A stretch of DNA of 64,000 nt from Modestobacter marinus (lineage in GTDB: Bacteria; Actinomycetota; Actinomycetes; Mycobacteriales; Geodermatophilaceae), in NCBI RefSeq assembly GCF_011758655.1, contig NZ_JAAMPA010000001.1:1798001-1862000 (forward strand). The letters run 5' to 3'. The notes below the pieces were generated by a model, which saw only the letters and a list, made by a program, of their open reading frames with translations, did no database searches and was not told the origin of the DNA. Positions 21,104-30,281 of the stretch are shown here, one piece after another. Every line of letters starts with the position of its first letter. Position 1 is the stretch's first letter. A program made the position numbers and the translations under genes.

Positions 21104-23395
21104 TCAGCTGTGCTGGGTGGCGGCGGAGCCGGTGCCGGCCGGGTCGTCGGGCTCGGTGCCCACGCCCGGTCCGGACTCCGTGCCGGGCGCGCCCGCGGGG
21201 GCCATCGAGCGGAGCAGGATCTGGCTGACGTCCAGCACCTCGACGGTCGACTTGGCCTCGCCGGCCTGCTGCTTGCTGGTCACCGCGTCGCTGAGCATGG
21301 TGATGCAGAACGGGCAGGCGGTGGAGATGACGTCGGGGTCGAGCTCGAGCGCCTCCTCGGTGCGCTCGACGTTGATCCGCTTGCCGATCTTCTCCTCCAT
21401 CCACATCCGCGCGCCGCCGGCGCCGCAGCAGAAGCCGCGGTCCTTGCAGCGGTGCATCTCCTGGGTGGTGAGGCCCTTGACCGAGTCGAGGATCTCCCGC
21501 GGCGGCGTGTAGACCTTGTTGTGCCGGCCCAGGAAGCAGGGGTCGTGGTAGGTGACCTTGCGGTCGATCGGGGTGACCGGGGTCAGCCGCCCGTCCTCGA
21601 CCAGCTGGCCGAGCAGCTGGGTGTGGTGGACGACGTCGTAGTCGCCGCCCAGCTGGGGGTACTCCCGGCCGATCGAGTTGAAGCAGTGCGGGCAGGTGGC
21701 GACGATCTTGCGCCGTCCGGCCGGGCGGTTCTCGAAGACGGCGTTGAGCGTCTCGACGTTCTCCTGGGCCAGCTGCTGGAAGAGGAACTCGTTGCCCATC
21801 CGGCGGGCCGGGTCGCCCGAGCAGGTCTCCCCGTTGCCCAGGACGGCGAACTCCACGCCGGCGATGTGCAGCAGCTCGGCGACGGCCTTGGTCACCTTCT
21901 TGGCCCGGTCGTCGATGGCGCCGGCGCAGCCGACCCAGAACAGGTACTCGACGTCGTCGGGGATCTCGCCGTCCACCTGACGGACCTCGAAGTCCAGGTC
22001 CTTCATCCACTCCTCGCGGACGTTGCCGCCCACGCCCCACGGGTTCCCGCGGTTCTCCAGGTTGCGCATCATCACGCCGGCCTCGGAGGGGAAGCTGGAC
22101 TCGATCAGCGTCTGGTAGCGGCGCATGTCCATGATGTGGTCGACGTGCTCGATGTCGACCGGGCACTGCTCGACGCAGGCGCCGCAGTTGGTGCAGCTCC
22201 ACAGCACGTCGGGGTCGATGACCCCGCCCTCCTCGAGGGTGCCGACCAGCGGGCGGTGCGCCTGCGCGTCGTTGGTGCCCTCGATCCGGGCGTACCCCGA
22301 CGCCCAGACCTGCTCGTCGCTGGGCTCCAGGGTGGTGAAGTCGGCGAAGTTCGGCGCCTCGTCGGAGGCCTTGGTCGCGCCGGTCAGGTACGGGGCCTTG
22401 GCGTACAGGTGGTCCCGCAGGTCCATGATCACCATCTTCGGCGACAGGGGCTTGCCGGTGTTCCAGGCCGGGCACTGGCTCTGGCACCGCCCGCACTCGG
22501 TGCAGGTGGTGAAGTCCAGCATCCCCTTCCAGGTGAAGTCCTCGATCTTGCCGCGACCGAAGACGTCGTCCTCGCCGGGGTCCTCGAAGTCGATCGGCTT
22601 GCCGCCCGAGGTCATCGCCGGCAGCGGGCCGAGCGCCTGGCTGCCGTCGTCCTCGCGCTTGAAGTAGATGTTGAAGAAGGCGCTGAACCGGTGCCACGCG
22701 ACGCCCATGTTGAGCACCCGGGAGATGGTGATCAGCCAGCCGAGCGAGACGACGATCTTGATGAACGCGATGACCGACAGCAGGTCCGGGTTGGCCGGGA
22801 CGACGTTGGCCAGCGCGCCGGAGATCGGGTGCGACCAGGCGGGGGCGTCGGTCAGGTCGGCGGCGACCTTGATCGCGCGGATCAGCAGGATGCAGATGCC
22901 GATGGTCAGGACGACGGCCTCGACGAAGTAGCCGCGCCCCTCGTTGGACCCGGCGAACCGGCTGGCCCGGCCCTTGCGGCGCGGGTGGTCGAGCTGGCGG
23001 CGCACGATCAGGTAGAGGATCCCGAGGACCGTCGCGGTGCCGATCAGGTCGGCGAAGAGGTTCCACAGGCTCCACTCGCCGATGAGCGGCAGGTGCCAGG
23101 CCGGGTTCCAGACCTCGCCGAACGCCTCGACCAGGGTGAGGAACAGGCCGTAGAACCCGATGAAGACGAACCAGTGGGCCGCGCCGATGGCCGACCACTT
23201 GAGCATCCGGGTGTGGCCGAGGGACTCCACGGCGAGGGTCTTCAGCCGCGGGCCGACCGGGCCGGAACGGGTCGGGTCGGGCTGGCCGGTGCGGAAGATC
23301 CGCAGCATCGCGCGGACGGCCTTGGTGGCGTAGACCACCGAGACGACCAGCAGGATCACGGCCAGCGTGCCGAGGACGATCTGCAACGGGCCCAT
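21104..23395 (-). CDS. Membrane Fe-S oxidoreductase, EtfD-like (heterodisulfide-reductase related)
   Basis: A 763-aa integral membrane protein. The first 300 residues carry about six helices of the respiratory nitrate reductase gamma type. Two 4Fe-4S motifs follow (CTECGRCQSQCP and CTNCGACVEQCP), then two CCG domains (ending in CPHCFNSIGREYP and CCGAGGARMW). This order matches mycobacterial Rv0338c, which passes electrons from ETF and beta-oxidation to the quinone pool (EtfD). ATG 23395 has AGGGAGCTC upstream. It is divergent from dnaK. The ETF partners are not in the window, so the electron donor is inferred. Confidence 0.85.
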   Translation of the reverse strand: MGPLQIVLGTLAVILLVVSVVYATKAVRAMLRIFRTGQPDPTRSGPVGPRLKTLAVESLGHTRMLKWSAIGAAHWFVFIGFYGLFLTLVEAFGEVWNPAWHLPLIGEWSLWNLFADLIGTATVLGILYLIVRRQLDHPRRKGRASRFAGSNEGRGYFVEAVVLTIGICILLIRAIKVAADLTDAPAWSHPISGALANVVPANPDLLSVIAFIKIVVSLGWLITISRVLNMGVAWHRFSAFFNIYFKREDDGSQALGPLPAMTSGGKPIDFEDPGEDDVFGRGKIEDFTWKGMLDFTTCTECGRCQSQCPAWNTGKPLSPKMVIMDLRDHLYAKAPYLTGATKASDEAPNFADFTTLEPSDEQVWASGYARIEGTNDAQAHRPLVGTLEEGGVIDPDVLWSCTNCGACVEQCPVDIEHVDHIMDMRRYQTLIESSFPSEAGVMMRNLENRGNPWGVGGNVREEWMKDLDFEVRQVDGEIPDDVEYLFWVGCAGAIDDRAKKVTKAVAELLHIAGVEFAVLGNGETCSGDPARRMGNEFLFQQLAQENVETLNAVFENRPAGRRKIVATCPHCFNSIGREYPQLGGDYDVVHHTQLLGQLVEDGRLTPVTPIDRKVTYHDPCFLGRHNKVYTPPREILDSVKGLTTQEMHRCKDRGFCCGAGGARMWMEEKIGKRINVERTEEALELDPDVISTACPFCITMLSDAVTSKQQAGEAKSTVEVLDVSQILLRSMAPAGAPGTESGPGVGTEPDDPAGTGSAATQHS

Positions 23396-23760
23396 GAGCT
23401 CCCTCTCGTGCGTGCGCGGGCGCCATCGCCCACCCGGCACGGACACTAACCGGGCGGCCACAGGCTACTCGCGGGTAACCCCGGAGCCGCCGCCCGCGCC
23501 GGGTCCCGGCCACGGCGAACCCCACCTCCCGAGGGTCGCTCGGTCCGCGCGGGGGCGGATCGCACGTCCTGCGGTGAGGGCGGCACGCCTCCGACGAGGG
23601 CGTGTCACGAGCTGGGCCCCCGGGAACACAGCCGACACCCCTGCCGTTACGGTGGGCAGGAAAGTTGAGCGGACCAGGCGCAAGGCCCGAAGACGGGCGG
23701 CGCCGGCCCTCGACTCCCGGACCAGCACCACCCCGTCAGCAACGCTAGGAGAGGCCTTCC
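23396..23760. other. Divergent 365-nt intergenic region, EtfD-like gene / dnaK
   Basis: No credible ORF. It contains the HspR box at 23664-23684 for dnaK, TANNNT-like sequences near 23448-23470 on the minus strand that could serve the Fe-S gene, and a GGAG ribosome site (ctaggagaggcc) before the dnaK ATG. Confidence 0.6.
23664..23684 (+). promoter_or_regulatory. HAIR element (HspR operator) upstream of dnaK
   Basis: GTTGAGC-N7-GCGCAAG keeps the 7-7-7 layout of the HspR-associated inverted repeat CTTGAGT-N7-ACTCAAG, with two or three changes per half at the arm ends. The spacer GGACCAG resembles GGAACAG of the clpB box at 47585. It lies 77 nt before the dnaK ATG. HspR is encoded as the fourth gene of this operon. 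Confidence 0.7.
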
Positions 23761-25647
23761 ATGGCACGAGCAGTCGGAATCGACCTCGGCACCACGAACT
23801 CCGTCGTCGCGGTCCTCGAGGGCGGCGAGCCCACCGTCATCGCCAACTCCGAGGGTGCGCGCACCACCCCCTCGGTCGTCGCGTTCGCCAAGAACGGCGA
23901 GGTCCTGGTCGGCCAGTCGGCCAAGAACCAGGCGGTCACCAACGTCGACCGCACGATCCGCAGCGTCAAGCGCGAGATCGGCACCACCTGGAAGACCGGC
24001 GACATCGACGGCAAGCAGTACACCCCGCAGGAGATCAGCGCCCGGGTGCTGCAGAAGCTCAAGCGCGACGCCGAGACCTACCTGGGCGAGCCGGTCACCG
24101 AGGCCGTCATCACCGTCCCCGCCTACTTCGAGGACGCCCAGCGCCAGGCCACCAAGGAGGCCGGTGAGATCGCCGGCCTGAACGTGCTGCGCATCGTCAA
24201 CGAGCCCACCGCCGCGGCCCTGGCCTACGGCCTGGACAAGGGCGAGACCGAGCAGACCATCCTGGTCTTCGACCTCGGTGGCGGCACCTTCGACGTCAGC
24301 CTGCTGGAGATCGGCGACGGCGTCATCGAGGTCAAGTCCACCGCCGGTGACAACAAGCTCGGTGGCGACGACTGGGACGAGCGCGTGGTCAAGCACCTCG
24401 TGCAGACCTTCAACGCCCAGACCGGCATCGACCTGGCCAAGGACAAGCTGGCCATGCAGCGTCTCCGCGAGGCCGCGGAGAAGGCCAAGATCGAGCTGTC
24501 CGGCGCGCAGTCGACGAACGTCAACCTGCCTTACATCACCGCCGGCGCCGACGGCCCGATGCACCTGGACGTCACGATCACCCGCGCCGAGTTCCAGCGG
24601 CTGACCCAGGACCTGCTGGACCGCACCAAGGCGCCGTTCAACCAGGCGATCCGCGACGCCGGCGTCAAGGTCGGCGACATCGACCACGTCGTCCTGGTCG
24701 GTGGCTCGACCCGCATGCCCGCCGTCACCGAGCTCGTCCGCGAGCTGACCGGCGGCAAGGAGCCCAACAAGGGCGTCAACCCCGACGAGGTCGTCGCCGT
24801 GGGTGCCGCGCTGCAGGCCGGTGTGCTCCGCGGTGAGGTCAAGGACGTCCTGCTGCTCGACGTCACCCCGCTCTCCCTGGGCATCGAGACCAAGGGCGGG
24901 ATCATGACCAAGCTCATCGAGCGCAACACCACGATCCCGACCAAGCGCTCCGAGATCTTCACGACGGCGGACGACAACCAGCCGAGCGTGCAGATCCAGG
25001 TCTTCCAGGGCGAGCGCGAGATGGCCGCCTACAACAAGAAGCTCGGCATGTTCGAGCTGACCGGTCTGCCGCCGGCGCCCCGCGGCGTCCCGCAGATCGA
25101 GGTCGCCTTCGACATCGACGCCAACGGCATCGTCCACGTCCACGCCAAGGACCTCGGCACGGGCAAGGAGCAGTCGATGACCATCACCGGCGGCTCGGCC
25201 CTCCCGAAGGACGACATCGAGCGGATGATGAAGGACGCCGAGGCGCACGCCGAGGAGGACAAGAAGCGCCGCGACGAGGCCGAGACCCGCAACCTCGCCG
25301 AGTCGCTGCAGTACCAGACCGAGAAGTTCCTGGCCGAGAACGGCGACAAGATCCCGGCCGACAAGAAGGAGGAGCTCGGTGAGGCGCTGACCGAGCTCCG
25401 CTCCTCCCTCGGCGGGTCGGACATCACCGCGATCAAGACCGCGCAGGAGAAGGTCGCGCGGATCTCCCAGGAGGTCGGCGGGGCGCTCTACGCCCAGGCG
25501 CAGGCCGACGGGGCGCCCGGCGCTGCCGCGGGTGACGCCGGGTTCGACGGCGCCACCGACGCGACCGGTGCGACCTCGACCGGGTCCGCCGGGGACGACG
25601 ACGTCGTCGACGCCGAGATCGTGGACGACGACTCCGACAAGCGCTGA
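23761..25647 (+). CDS. dnaK: Molecular chaperone DnaK (Hsp70)
   Basis: ATP-driven folding chaperone, 628 aa. The nucleotide-binding domain starts [20 protein letters not shown], with phosphate loop [19 protein letters not shown] and [13 protein letters not shown]. The linker [15 protein letters not shown] leads to the substrate-binding domain. It lacks the 24-residue insertion of Gram-negative DnaK near residue 80, as expected for Gram-positives. The acidic tail ends [14 protein letters not shown]. First gene of dnaK-grpE-dnaJ-hspR, with an HspR box upstream and a perfect hairpin right after the stop. Confidence 0.98.
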   Translation: MARAVGIDLGTTNSVVAVLEGGEPTVIANSEGARTTPSVVAFAKNGEVLVGQSAKNQAVTNVDRTIRSVKREIGTTWKTGDIDGKQYTPQEISARVLQKLKRDAETYLGEPVTEAVITVPAYFEDAQRQATKEAGEIAGLNVLRIVNEPTAAALAYGLDKGETEQTILVFDLGGGTFDVSLLEIGDGVIEVKSTAGDNKLGGDDWDERVVKHLVQTFNAQTGIDLAKDKLAMQRLREAAEKAKIELSGAQSTNVNLPYITAGADGPMHLDVTITRAEFQRLTQDLLDRTKAPFNQAIRDAGVKVGDIDHVVLVGGSTRMPAVTELVRELTGGKEPNKGVNPDEVVAVGAALQAGVLRGEVKDVLLLDVTPLSLGIETKGGIMTKLIERNTTIPTKRSEIFTTADDNQPSVQIQVFQGEREMAAYNKKLGMFELTGLPPAPRGVPQIEVAFDIDANGIVHVHAKDLGTGKEQSMTITGGSALPKDDIERMMKDAEAHAEEDKKRRDEAETRNLAESLQYQTEKFLAENGDKIPADKKEELGEALTELRSSLGGSDITAIKTAQEKVARISQEVGGALYAQAQADGAPGAAAGDAGFDGATDATGATSTGSAGDDDVVDAEIVDDDSDKR

Positions 25648-25664
25648 CCTCACCGTCGACGCGC

Positions 25665-25700
25665 AGGTGCACCGGCCCGGGTGACCGGGCCGGTGCACCT
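25665..25700 (+). terminator. Intercistronic hairpin dnaK-grpE
   Basis: A perfect 16-bp stem AGGTGCACCGGCCCGG/CCGGGCCGGTGCACCT with tetraloop GTGA, 18 nt after the dnaK stop and 12 nt before the grpE start. No U-tract. Likely a partial terminator or an mRNA-stabilising end that raises DnaK over GrpE. Confidence 0.75.
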
Positions 25701-25711
25701 GGCGGGAGACG

Positions 25712-26476
25712 ATGAGCCAGCAGGACGAGCAGGCGCCGCGGGTCGTCATCGGCGACGAGCGGCGCATCGACCCGACCAGCGGCACGGTCCGCGTGCCGGC
25801 CGGCGAGGAGCCGGCCGGTGCCACGCCGGAGCAGGGAGAGCAGATGAGCGAGCACGACAACGACACGAGCAGCTCCGGGAACGGAGCAGGGCCGGTCGTC
25901 GAACCACCGCCGACCGGCGGGATCGAGAGCGGGGCCGACGACACCGCGCGGCAGCTGGCCGAGCGGACCGAGGACCTGCAGCGGGTGACCGCCGAGTACG
26001 CCAACTACCGGCGCCGGGTGGAGCGTGACCGGGTCCTCGTCGTCGACCAGGCGGCCGAGCGCTTCGCCGGGCAGCTGTTCCCGATCGTCGACGACATCGA
26101 GCGCGCCCGGGACCACGGCGACCTGACCGGCGCCTTCAAGGTCGTCGCCGACCGGGTGCTGGGGCTGCTCGACGGCCTCGGGGTGACCTCGTTCGGCAAG
26201 CCGGGCGACCCGTTCGACCCGGCCCTGCACGAGGCGGTGCTGCACGACACCTCCCCGGAGGTGACCGAGCCGACCGCCACCACGGTGCTGCGGCCGGGCT
26301 TCCAGCGCGGGGACCGGGTGCTGCGCACCGCGATGGTCGGCGTGAGCGAGCCGGAGACCCCGGTCGCGCCCGCGGCGGCGGCACCGGAGGTCGTGGACGC
26401 CGAGGTGGTCGACACCGCTGCCGACGCCGGCCGGCCGGACGCCGACCAGCCGGGCTCCGGCCCGGCCGCCGGCTGA
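25712..26476 (+). CDS. grpE: Nucleotide exchange factor GrpE
   Basis: Releases ADP from DnaK. 254 aa, longer than usual because of a disordered acidic N-terminus (about 85 residues) and a C-terminal Ala/Asp-rich tail (about 45 residues). The core has the coiled coil [23 protein letters not shown] and the beta domain signature [15 protein letters not shown]...[24 protein letters not shown] 25712 follows GGGAG. A second ATG in frame at 25844 (MSEHDN) would remove most of the disordered N-terminus. Confidence 0.95.
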   Translation: MSQQDEQAPRVVIGDERRIDPTSGTVRVPAGEEPAGATPEQGEQMSEHDNDTSSSGNGAGPVVEPPPTGGIESGADDTARQLAERTEDLQRVTAEYANYRRRVERDRVLVVDQAAERFAGQLFPIVDDIERARDHGDLTGAFKVVADRVLGLLDGLGVTSFGKPGDPFDPALHEAVLHDTSPEVTEPTATTVLRPGFQRGDRVLRTAMVGVSEPETPVAPAAAAPEVVDAEVVDTAADAGRPDADQPGSGPAAG

Positions 26477-26488
26477 GCCCGACCCCCC

Positions 26489-26527
26489 GGCCGGTCCGGT
26501 CTCCCGTCCCAGGAGACCGGACCGGCC
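26489..26527 (+). terminator. Intercistronic hairpin grpE-dnaJ
   Basis: A perfect 16-bp stem GGCCGGTCCGGTCTCC/GGAGACCGGACCGGCC with a 7-nt loop between grpE and dnaJ, 31 nt before the dnaJ start. It is the second hairpin of this kind in the operon. Confidence 0.75.
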
Positions 26528-26558
26528 CGTCCCCCGCCCAGCAGAGAGGAGGCGCCCG

Positions 26559-27800
26559 ATGAGCAGCACCCGGGACTTCATCGAGAAGGACTACTACGCG
26601 GCCCTGGGCGTCGCCAAGGACGCCGACGCCGCGGCCATCAAGAAGGCCTACCGGCAGCTGGCCCGTGAGCTGCACCCGGACAAGAACCCGGGCAACACGC
26701 AGGCCGAGACCCGCTTCAAGGAGGTCTCGGAGGCCTACGACGTCCTGTCCGACCCCAAGCGGCGCGCGGAGTACGACGACGCCCGCCGGCTCTTCGGCGC
26801 CGGTGGTTTCCGGCCCGGGGCCGGGGCGCCCGGCGGCTTCCCCGGGGGTTTCCCCGGCGGCGGTGCCGGCGGGGGCCAGCCGTTCGACCTCGGCGACCTC
26901 TTCGGTGGCGCGTCCGGTGCGCCCGGCGCCGGAGGACGGGCCGGTGGCCTGGGCGACCTGTTCGGCGGCCTGTTCACCGGCGGTGCCGCCGGCCCCGGTG
27001 GTGCCGCGCGTGGCCGCAGCCAGGCCGCGTCCGGTCCGGCCCGGGGGCAGGACGTCGAGACGGAGGCCACCCTCGCCTTCGACGAGGCCGTGCTCGGCGT
27101 GACCGTGCCGTTGCGGATGCAGAGCCCGGGCACGTGCCCGACCTGCGCCGGCAGCGGTGCCCGCCCGGGCACCAGCCCGCACACCTGCCCGGTCTGCCAC
27201 GGTGCGGGTGTCACCAGCCGCAGCCAGGGTGCCTTCGCCTTCTCCGAGCCGTGCCGGGAGTGCCGCGGCACCGGCTCGGTGGTCGAGGACCCGTGCCCGG
27301 AGTGCAAGGGCAACGGCGTCACCACCCAGACCCGCACCATCACCGTGCGCATCCCGGCCGGGGTCAAGGACGGGCAGCGCATCCGGCTCCCCGGCAAGGG
27401 CGCGCCCGGCCGGCGCGGTGGCCCGGCGGGTGACCTGTTCGTGGTCGTGCACGTCAGCGGCTCGGAGCTCTTCGGGCGCAGCGGCAACGACCTCACCCTC
27501 ACCGTGCCGGTGTCCTTCGCCGAGGCGGCGCTGGGCACCACGCTCACCGTGCCCACCCTGGACGGGTCGGTCTCGTTGAAGGTCCCGGCCGGCACCTCCA
27601 GCGGCCGCACCTTCCGGGTCCGCGGGCGGGGCGTGCCGGGCAAGTCCACCACCGGCGACCTGCTGGTCACCGTGGAGGTCGCCGTCCCGAGCCGGTTGAC
27701 CCCCGGTGCCCGCGAGGCGATCGAGAAGCTCGCCGCCGAGCTGCCCGACGACCCCCGACCGGAGGTCACCGCCGCGCTGCGCAACGGAGCGGGACGATGA
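26559..27800 (+). CDS. dnaJ: Chaperone DnaJ (Hsp40), zinc-finger type
   Basis: Co-chaperone that delivers clients to DnaK and stimulates its ATPase. 413 aa. The J-domain has the HPD motif in [11 protein letters not shown]; a long Gly/Phe-rich region ([11 protein letters not shown]...FGGLFTGG) follows. Four zinc repeats are present: [24 protein letters not shown] and CPECKGNG. The C-terminal peptide-binding domains are intact. The ribosome site AGAGAGGAGG is strong. The stop overlaps the hspR start by 4 nt (ATGA). Confidence 0.97.
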   Translation: MSSTRDFIEKDYYAALGVAKDADAAAIKKAYRQLARELHPDKNPGNTQAETRFKEVSEAYDVLSDPKRRAEYDDARRLFGAGGFRPGAGAPGGFPGGFPGGGAGGGQPFDLGDLFGGASGAPGAGGRAGGLGDLFGGLFTGGAAGPGGAARGRSQAASGPARGQDVETEATLAFDEAVLGVTVPLRMQSPGTCPTCAGSGARPGTSPHTCPVCHGAGVTSRSQGAFAFSEPCRECRGTGSVVEDPCPECKGNGVTTQTRTITVRIPAGVKDGQRIRLPGKGAPGRRGGPAGDLFVVVHVSGSELFGRSGNDLTLTVPVSFAEAALGTTLTVPTLDGSVSLKVPAGTSSGRTFRVRGRGVPGKSTTGDLLVTVEVAVPSRLTPGAREAIEKLAAELPDDPRPEVTAALRNGAGR

Positions 27801-28228
27801 CGCTCCCCGACCCCGGGCGTTCCTTCGCCGAGGACGCCCCGGTCTTCGTCATCTCCGTGGCCGCCGAGCTGGCCGGCATGCACGCCCAGACGCTGCGGCA
27901 GTACGACCGGCTCGGCCTGGTCAGCCCCGGTCGCACGGCCGGTGGCGGCCGCCGGTACAGCCCGCGGGACGTCGCGCTGCTGCGCGAGGTGCAGCGGCTG
28001 AGCCAGGAGGACGGCGTCAACCTGGCCGGGATCAAGCGGATCATCGAGCTGGAGTCCCGGGTCGAGGCGCTGCAGGCGCGGGTGGCCGAACTGCTCGACG
28101 AGCTGGAGCTCTCCGAGGCCCACCGGATCGCGGCCGAGTCCGCGGTGGCGGCGGCCTACCGCCGCGATCTGGTCCCCCGCACCGCCAGCTCGGCACTGGT
28201 GGTGTGGCGGCCGGCCGGCCGGTCATGA
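27797..28228 (+). CDS. hspR: Heat shock repressor HspR (MerR family)
   Basis: A 143-aa MerR-type repressor that binds HAIR sequences with DnaK as co-repressor (known in Streptomyces and Mycobacterium). The HTH opens [45 protein letters not shown] coiled coil ([21 protein letters not shown]) follows. It is translationally coupled to dnaJ. Candidate targets in this window are the HAIR sites upstream of dnaK and clpB, which gives an autoregulated circuit. Confidence 0.95.
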   Translation: MTLPDPGRSFAEDAPVFVISVAAELAGMHAQTLRQYDRLGLVSPGRTAGGGRRYSPRDVALLREVQRLSQEDGVNLAGIKRIIELESRVEALQARVAELLDELELSEAHRIAAESAVAAAYRRDLVPRTASSALVVWRPAGRS

Positions 28229-28800
28229 CGGCTCCCGGGAACGCCGGGTCCGCCTCGGACGTGGAGAACGGTGTGACCGTCGACAGCGCCGCCCGCGCCA
28301 CCCCGGACGGATCCGACGTGGATCGCGACCGGCAGGACCCGCACGCCGCCTACGTCGCGCTCGAGCGGGAGGTGGCCCTGCTGCTGCGCCGGTCCCGAGC
28401 CATCTCCGGCCGGCTGGGTGGCCAGCTGCACCAGGACCTGGACGGGGCGGCCTACGGCCTGCTCGTGCTGCTGGACGACGCCGGCCCGCTGCGCGCCAGT
28501 GACGTGGTCGCGCGGCTGGGGCTGGACAAGAGCACGGTCAGCCGTCAGGTCGCCTCGCTCGTCGACCTCGGCCTGGTCGACCGCGTCGCCGACCCCGACG
28601 ACGGCCGGGCCCAGGTGCTGTCGACGTCGGAGGAGGGGCACCGGCGGCTGAGCCGGCTGCGCGACGCCCGCCGGGCGCGCTGGGAGGCCGACCTCGCCGA
28701 CTGGGAGACCTCCGACGTCGCCACGCTCGCCGTGCTGCTGGGCCGGCTGAACCGGCTCGGCGAGGCGCACGAGGCCGAGGTCACCAGCCAGACCGAGTGA
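28225..28800 (+). CDS. MarR family transcriptional regulator, fifth gene of the dnaK operon
   Basis: A 191-aa winged-helix regulator with a polar N-terminal extension of about 45 residues. The DNA-binding core is DVVARLGLDKSTVSRQVASLVDLGLVDRVADPDDGRAQVLS. The ATG overlaps the hspR stop (ATGA), so it is co-translated with the heat shock repressor. No inverted repeat or divergent partner marks its target; placement in the operon suggests heat- or protein-stress-linked control of another regulon. Confidence 0.85.
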   Translation: MTAPGNAGSASDVENGVTVDSAARATPDGSDVDRDRQDPHAAYVALEREVALLLRRSRAISGRLGGQLHQDLDGAAYGLLVLLDDAGPLRASDVVARLGLDKSTVSRQVASLVDLGLVDRVADPDDGRAQVLSTSEEGHRRLSRLRDARRARWEADLADWETSDVATLAVLLGRLNRLGEAHEAEVTSQTE

Positions 28801-28819
28801 CCGCCGAACGGCCCGCTCA

Positions 28820-28872
28820 GGCCCCGTTCCGAGGCTCGCCCCGAGCGTGCGAGGGGTGAGGGGAACGGGGCC
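28820..28872 (-). terminator. Dispersed stop-codon hairpin, copy A (after glcF)
   Basis: GGCCCCGTTCC/GGAACGGGGCC stem (11 bp) with an apical CCCC-GAGCGTGCGA-GGGG mini-stem. On the minus strand it reads TGAGGAAGGGCCCC, the TGA being the glcF stop. It shares layout and the decamer GAGCNTGCGA with copies at 37929 and 46296. It also lies 19 nt after the convergent marR stop, so it can serve both. Confidence 0.8.
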
Positions 28873-28877
28873 CTTCC

Positions 28878-30281
28878 TCAGTGCTGCGGGCCGAGGGTGG
28901 TGACCGGGAGGCCCCGGATCGAGGCGTCGATGACCTCGATGGTGTGCGCCAGGCCGATCCGGGTGCCCTGCCGCTCCAGCGAGGAGGACACCTGCATCAG
29001 GCAGCCCGGGTTCGCGGTCACCAGCAGCTCGGCGCCGGTGCCGGCGATGTTGCGGGCCTTGCGGTCCCCGAGCTCGCGGGCGGGTTCGGGGTTCAGCACG
29101 TTCCAGATCCCGGCCGAGCCGCAGCACACCTCCGCCTCGGCGATCTCCCGGAGCTGCAGGCCGGGGATCTCCCGCAGCAGGCTGCGCGGCTGGCTGCGGA
29201 TGCCCTGCGCGTGCCCGAGGTGGCAGGCGTCGTGGTAGGCGACGGTCACCTCCAGCGGGTGCCGCGGGGCGACGCTGCCGAGCTCGGCGAGGAACTCCGA
29301 GACGTCCCGGACCTTGGCGGAGAAGGCCTTCGCCCGGTCGGCGTAGTCCGGGTCGTCGGCGAGGACGTCGGCGTACTCCTTCATGCTGGAGCCACAGCCG
29401 GCGGCGTTCACCACGACCGTGTCGACGCCGGCGGCCTCGAACGCGTCGACGGTGGCGCGGGCGAAGGACTCCGCCTCCTCCTGGCGGCCGTTGTGCACCG
29501 ACAGCGCCCCGCAGCAGCCCTGCTTGCGGGGGATGATCACGTCGCAGCCCTCGGCGGCGAGGACGCGGGCGGTCGCGGCGTTCACGCCGGGGAAGAACTC
29601 GCCCTGCACGCAGCCGGTCAGCATGCCCACCACGGCCCGCCGGGTGCCGGTGGCCGGCACGCGCTCGGGCAGCTTCTCCCGCTTCTCCAGCACCGGCGCG
29701 AGGCCCTCCATGGCCGCCAGCTTGGGGGCCAGCCGGTCCAGCAGGCCGCTGCCCCGCACGACCTTCGGCAGGCCGCTGGCCTGATAGGCCCGCAGCGGAC
29801 CGCGCAGCGCCCGCAGCCGCTTCTTGTAGGGGAAGAGCGCGAAGATCGCCGCGCGCATCGCCCGGTCGCCCGGGCTGCGGGTGTGGTGCCGCTCGACCTG
29901 CACCCGGGTGGCCTCGATGAGCTTGTCGTACTGGACGCCGGAGGGGCAGGCGGTCACGCAGGCCATGCAGCCCAGGCAGGCGTCGAAGTGCTGCACCATC
30001 GTGTCGCTGAGCGGCGCGCCCTGCAGCCCGGCCTTCATCAGGTCGATGCGGCCGCGCGGGGAGTCCATCTCCTCGCCCCACAGCGTGTACGTGGGGCAGG
30101 TGGGCAGGCAGAAGCCGCAGTGCACGCAGTCGCTGATCAGCTCCGCCGAGGGCGGGTGGTCCTCGTCGAAGGCCGAGCGCACGGTCGGGGTGCCCACGGG
30201 CACCGGACCGGCGCTGAGGGCGTCGGTCTTGCGGGGGTCGCTCTGCGGCTCGTCGGAACGGGCGCGGGTGGACTCGACCAT
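28878..30281 (-). CDS. glcF: Glycolate oxidase iron-sulfur subunit GlcF
   Basis: Electron-transfer subunit of the membrane-associated glycolate dehydrogenase. 467 aa. Two 4Fe-4S motifs, CVHCGFCLPTCPTY and CLGCMACVTACPSGVQ, precede two CCG domains (GCCGALSVHNG, AGCGSSMKEYA, DACHLGHAQG, CCGSAGIWNVLNP). Its start overlaps the glcE stop by 1 nt (TGATG). Last gene of glcD-glcE-glcF; together they oxidise glycolate to glyoxylate with electrons to quinone. Confidence 0.92.
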   Translation of the reverse strand: MVESTRARSDEPQSDPRKTDALSAGPVPVGTPTVRSAFDEDHPPSAELISDCVHCGFCLPTCPTYTLWGEEMDSPRGRIDLMKAGLQGAPLSDTMVQHFDACLGCMACVTACPSGVQYDKLIEATRVQVERHHTRSPGDRAMRAAIFALFPYKKRLRALRGPLRAYQASGLPKVVRGSGLLDRLAPKLAAMEGLAPVLEKREKLPERVPATGTRRAVVGMLTGCVQGEFFPGVNAATARVLAAEGCDVIIPRKQGCCGALSVHNGRQEEAESFARATVDAFEAAGVDTVVVNAAGCGSSMKEYADVLADDPDYADRAKAFSAKVRDVSEFLAELGSVAPRHPLEVTVAYHDACHLGHAQGIRSQPRSLLREIPGLQLREIAEAEVCCGSAGIWNVLNPEPARELGDRKARNIAGTGAELLVTANPGCLMQVSSSLERQGTRIGLAHTIEVIDASIRGLPVTTLGPQH

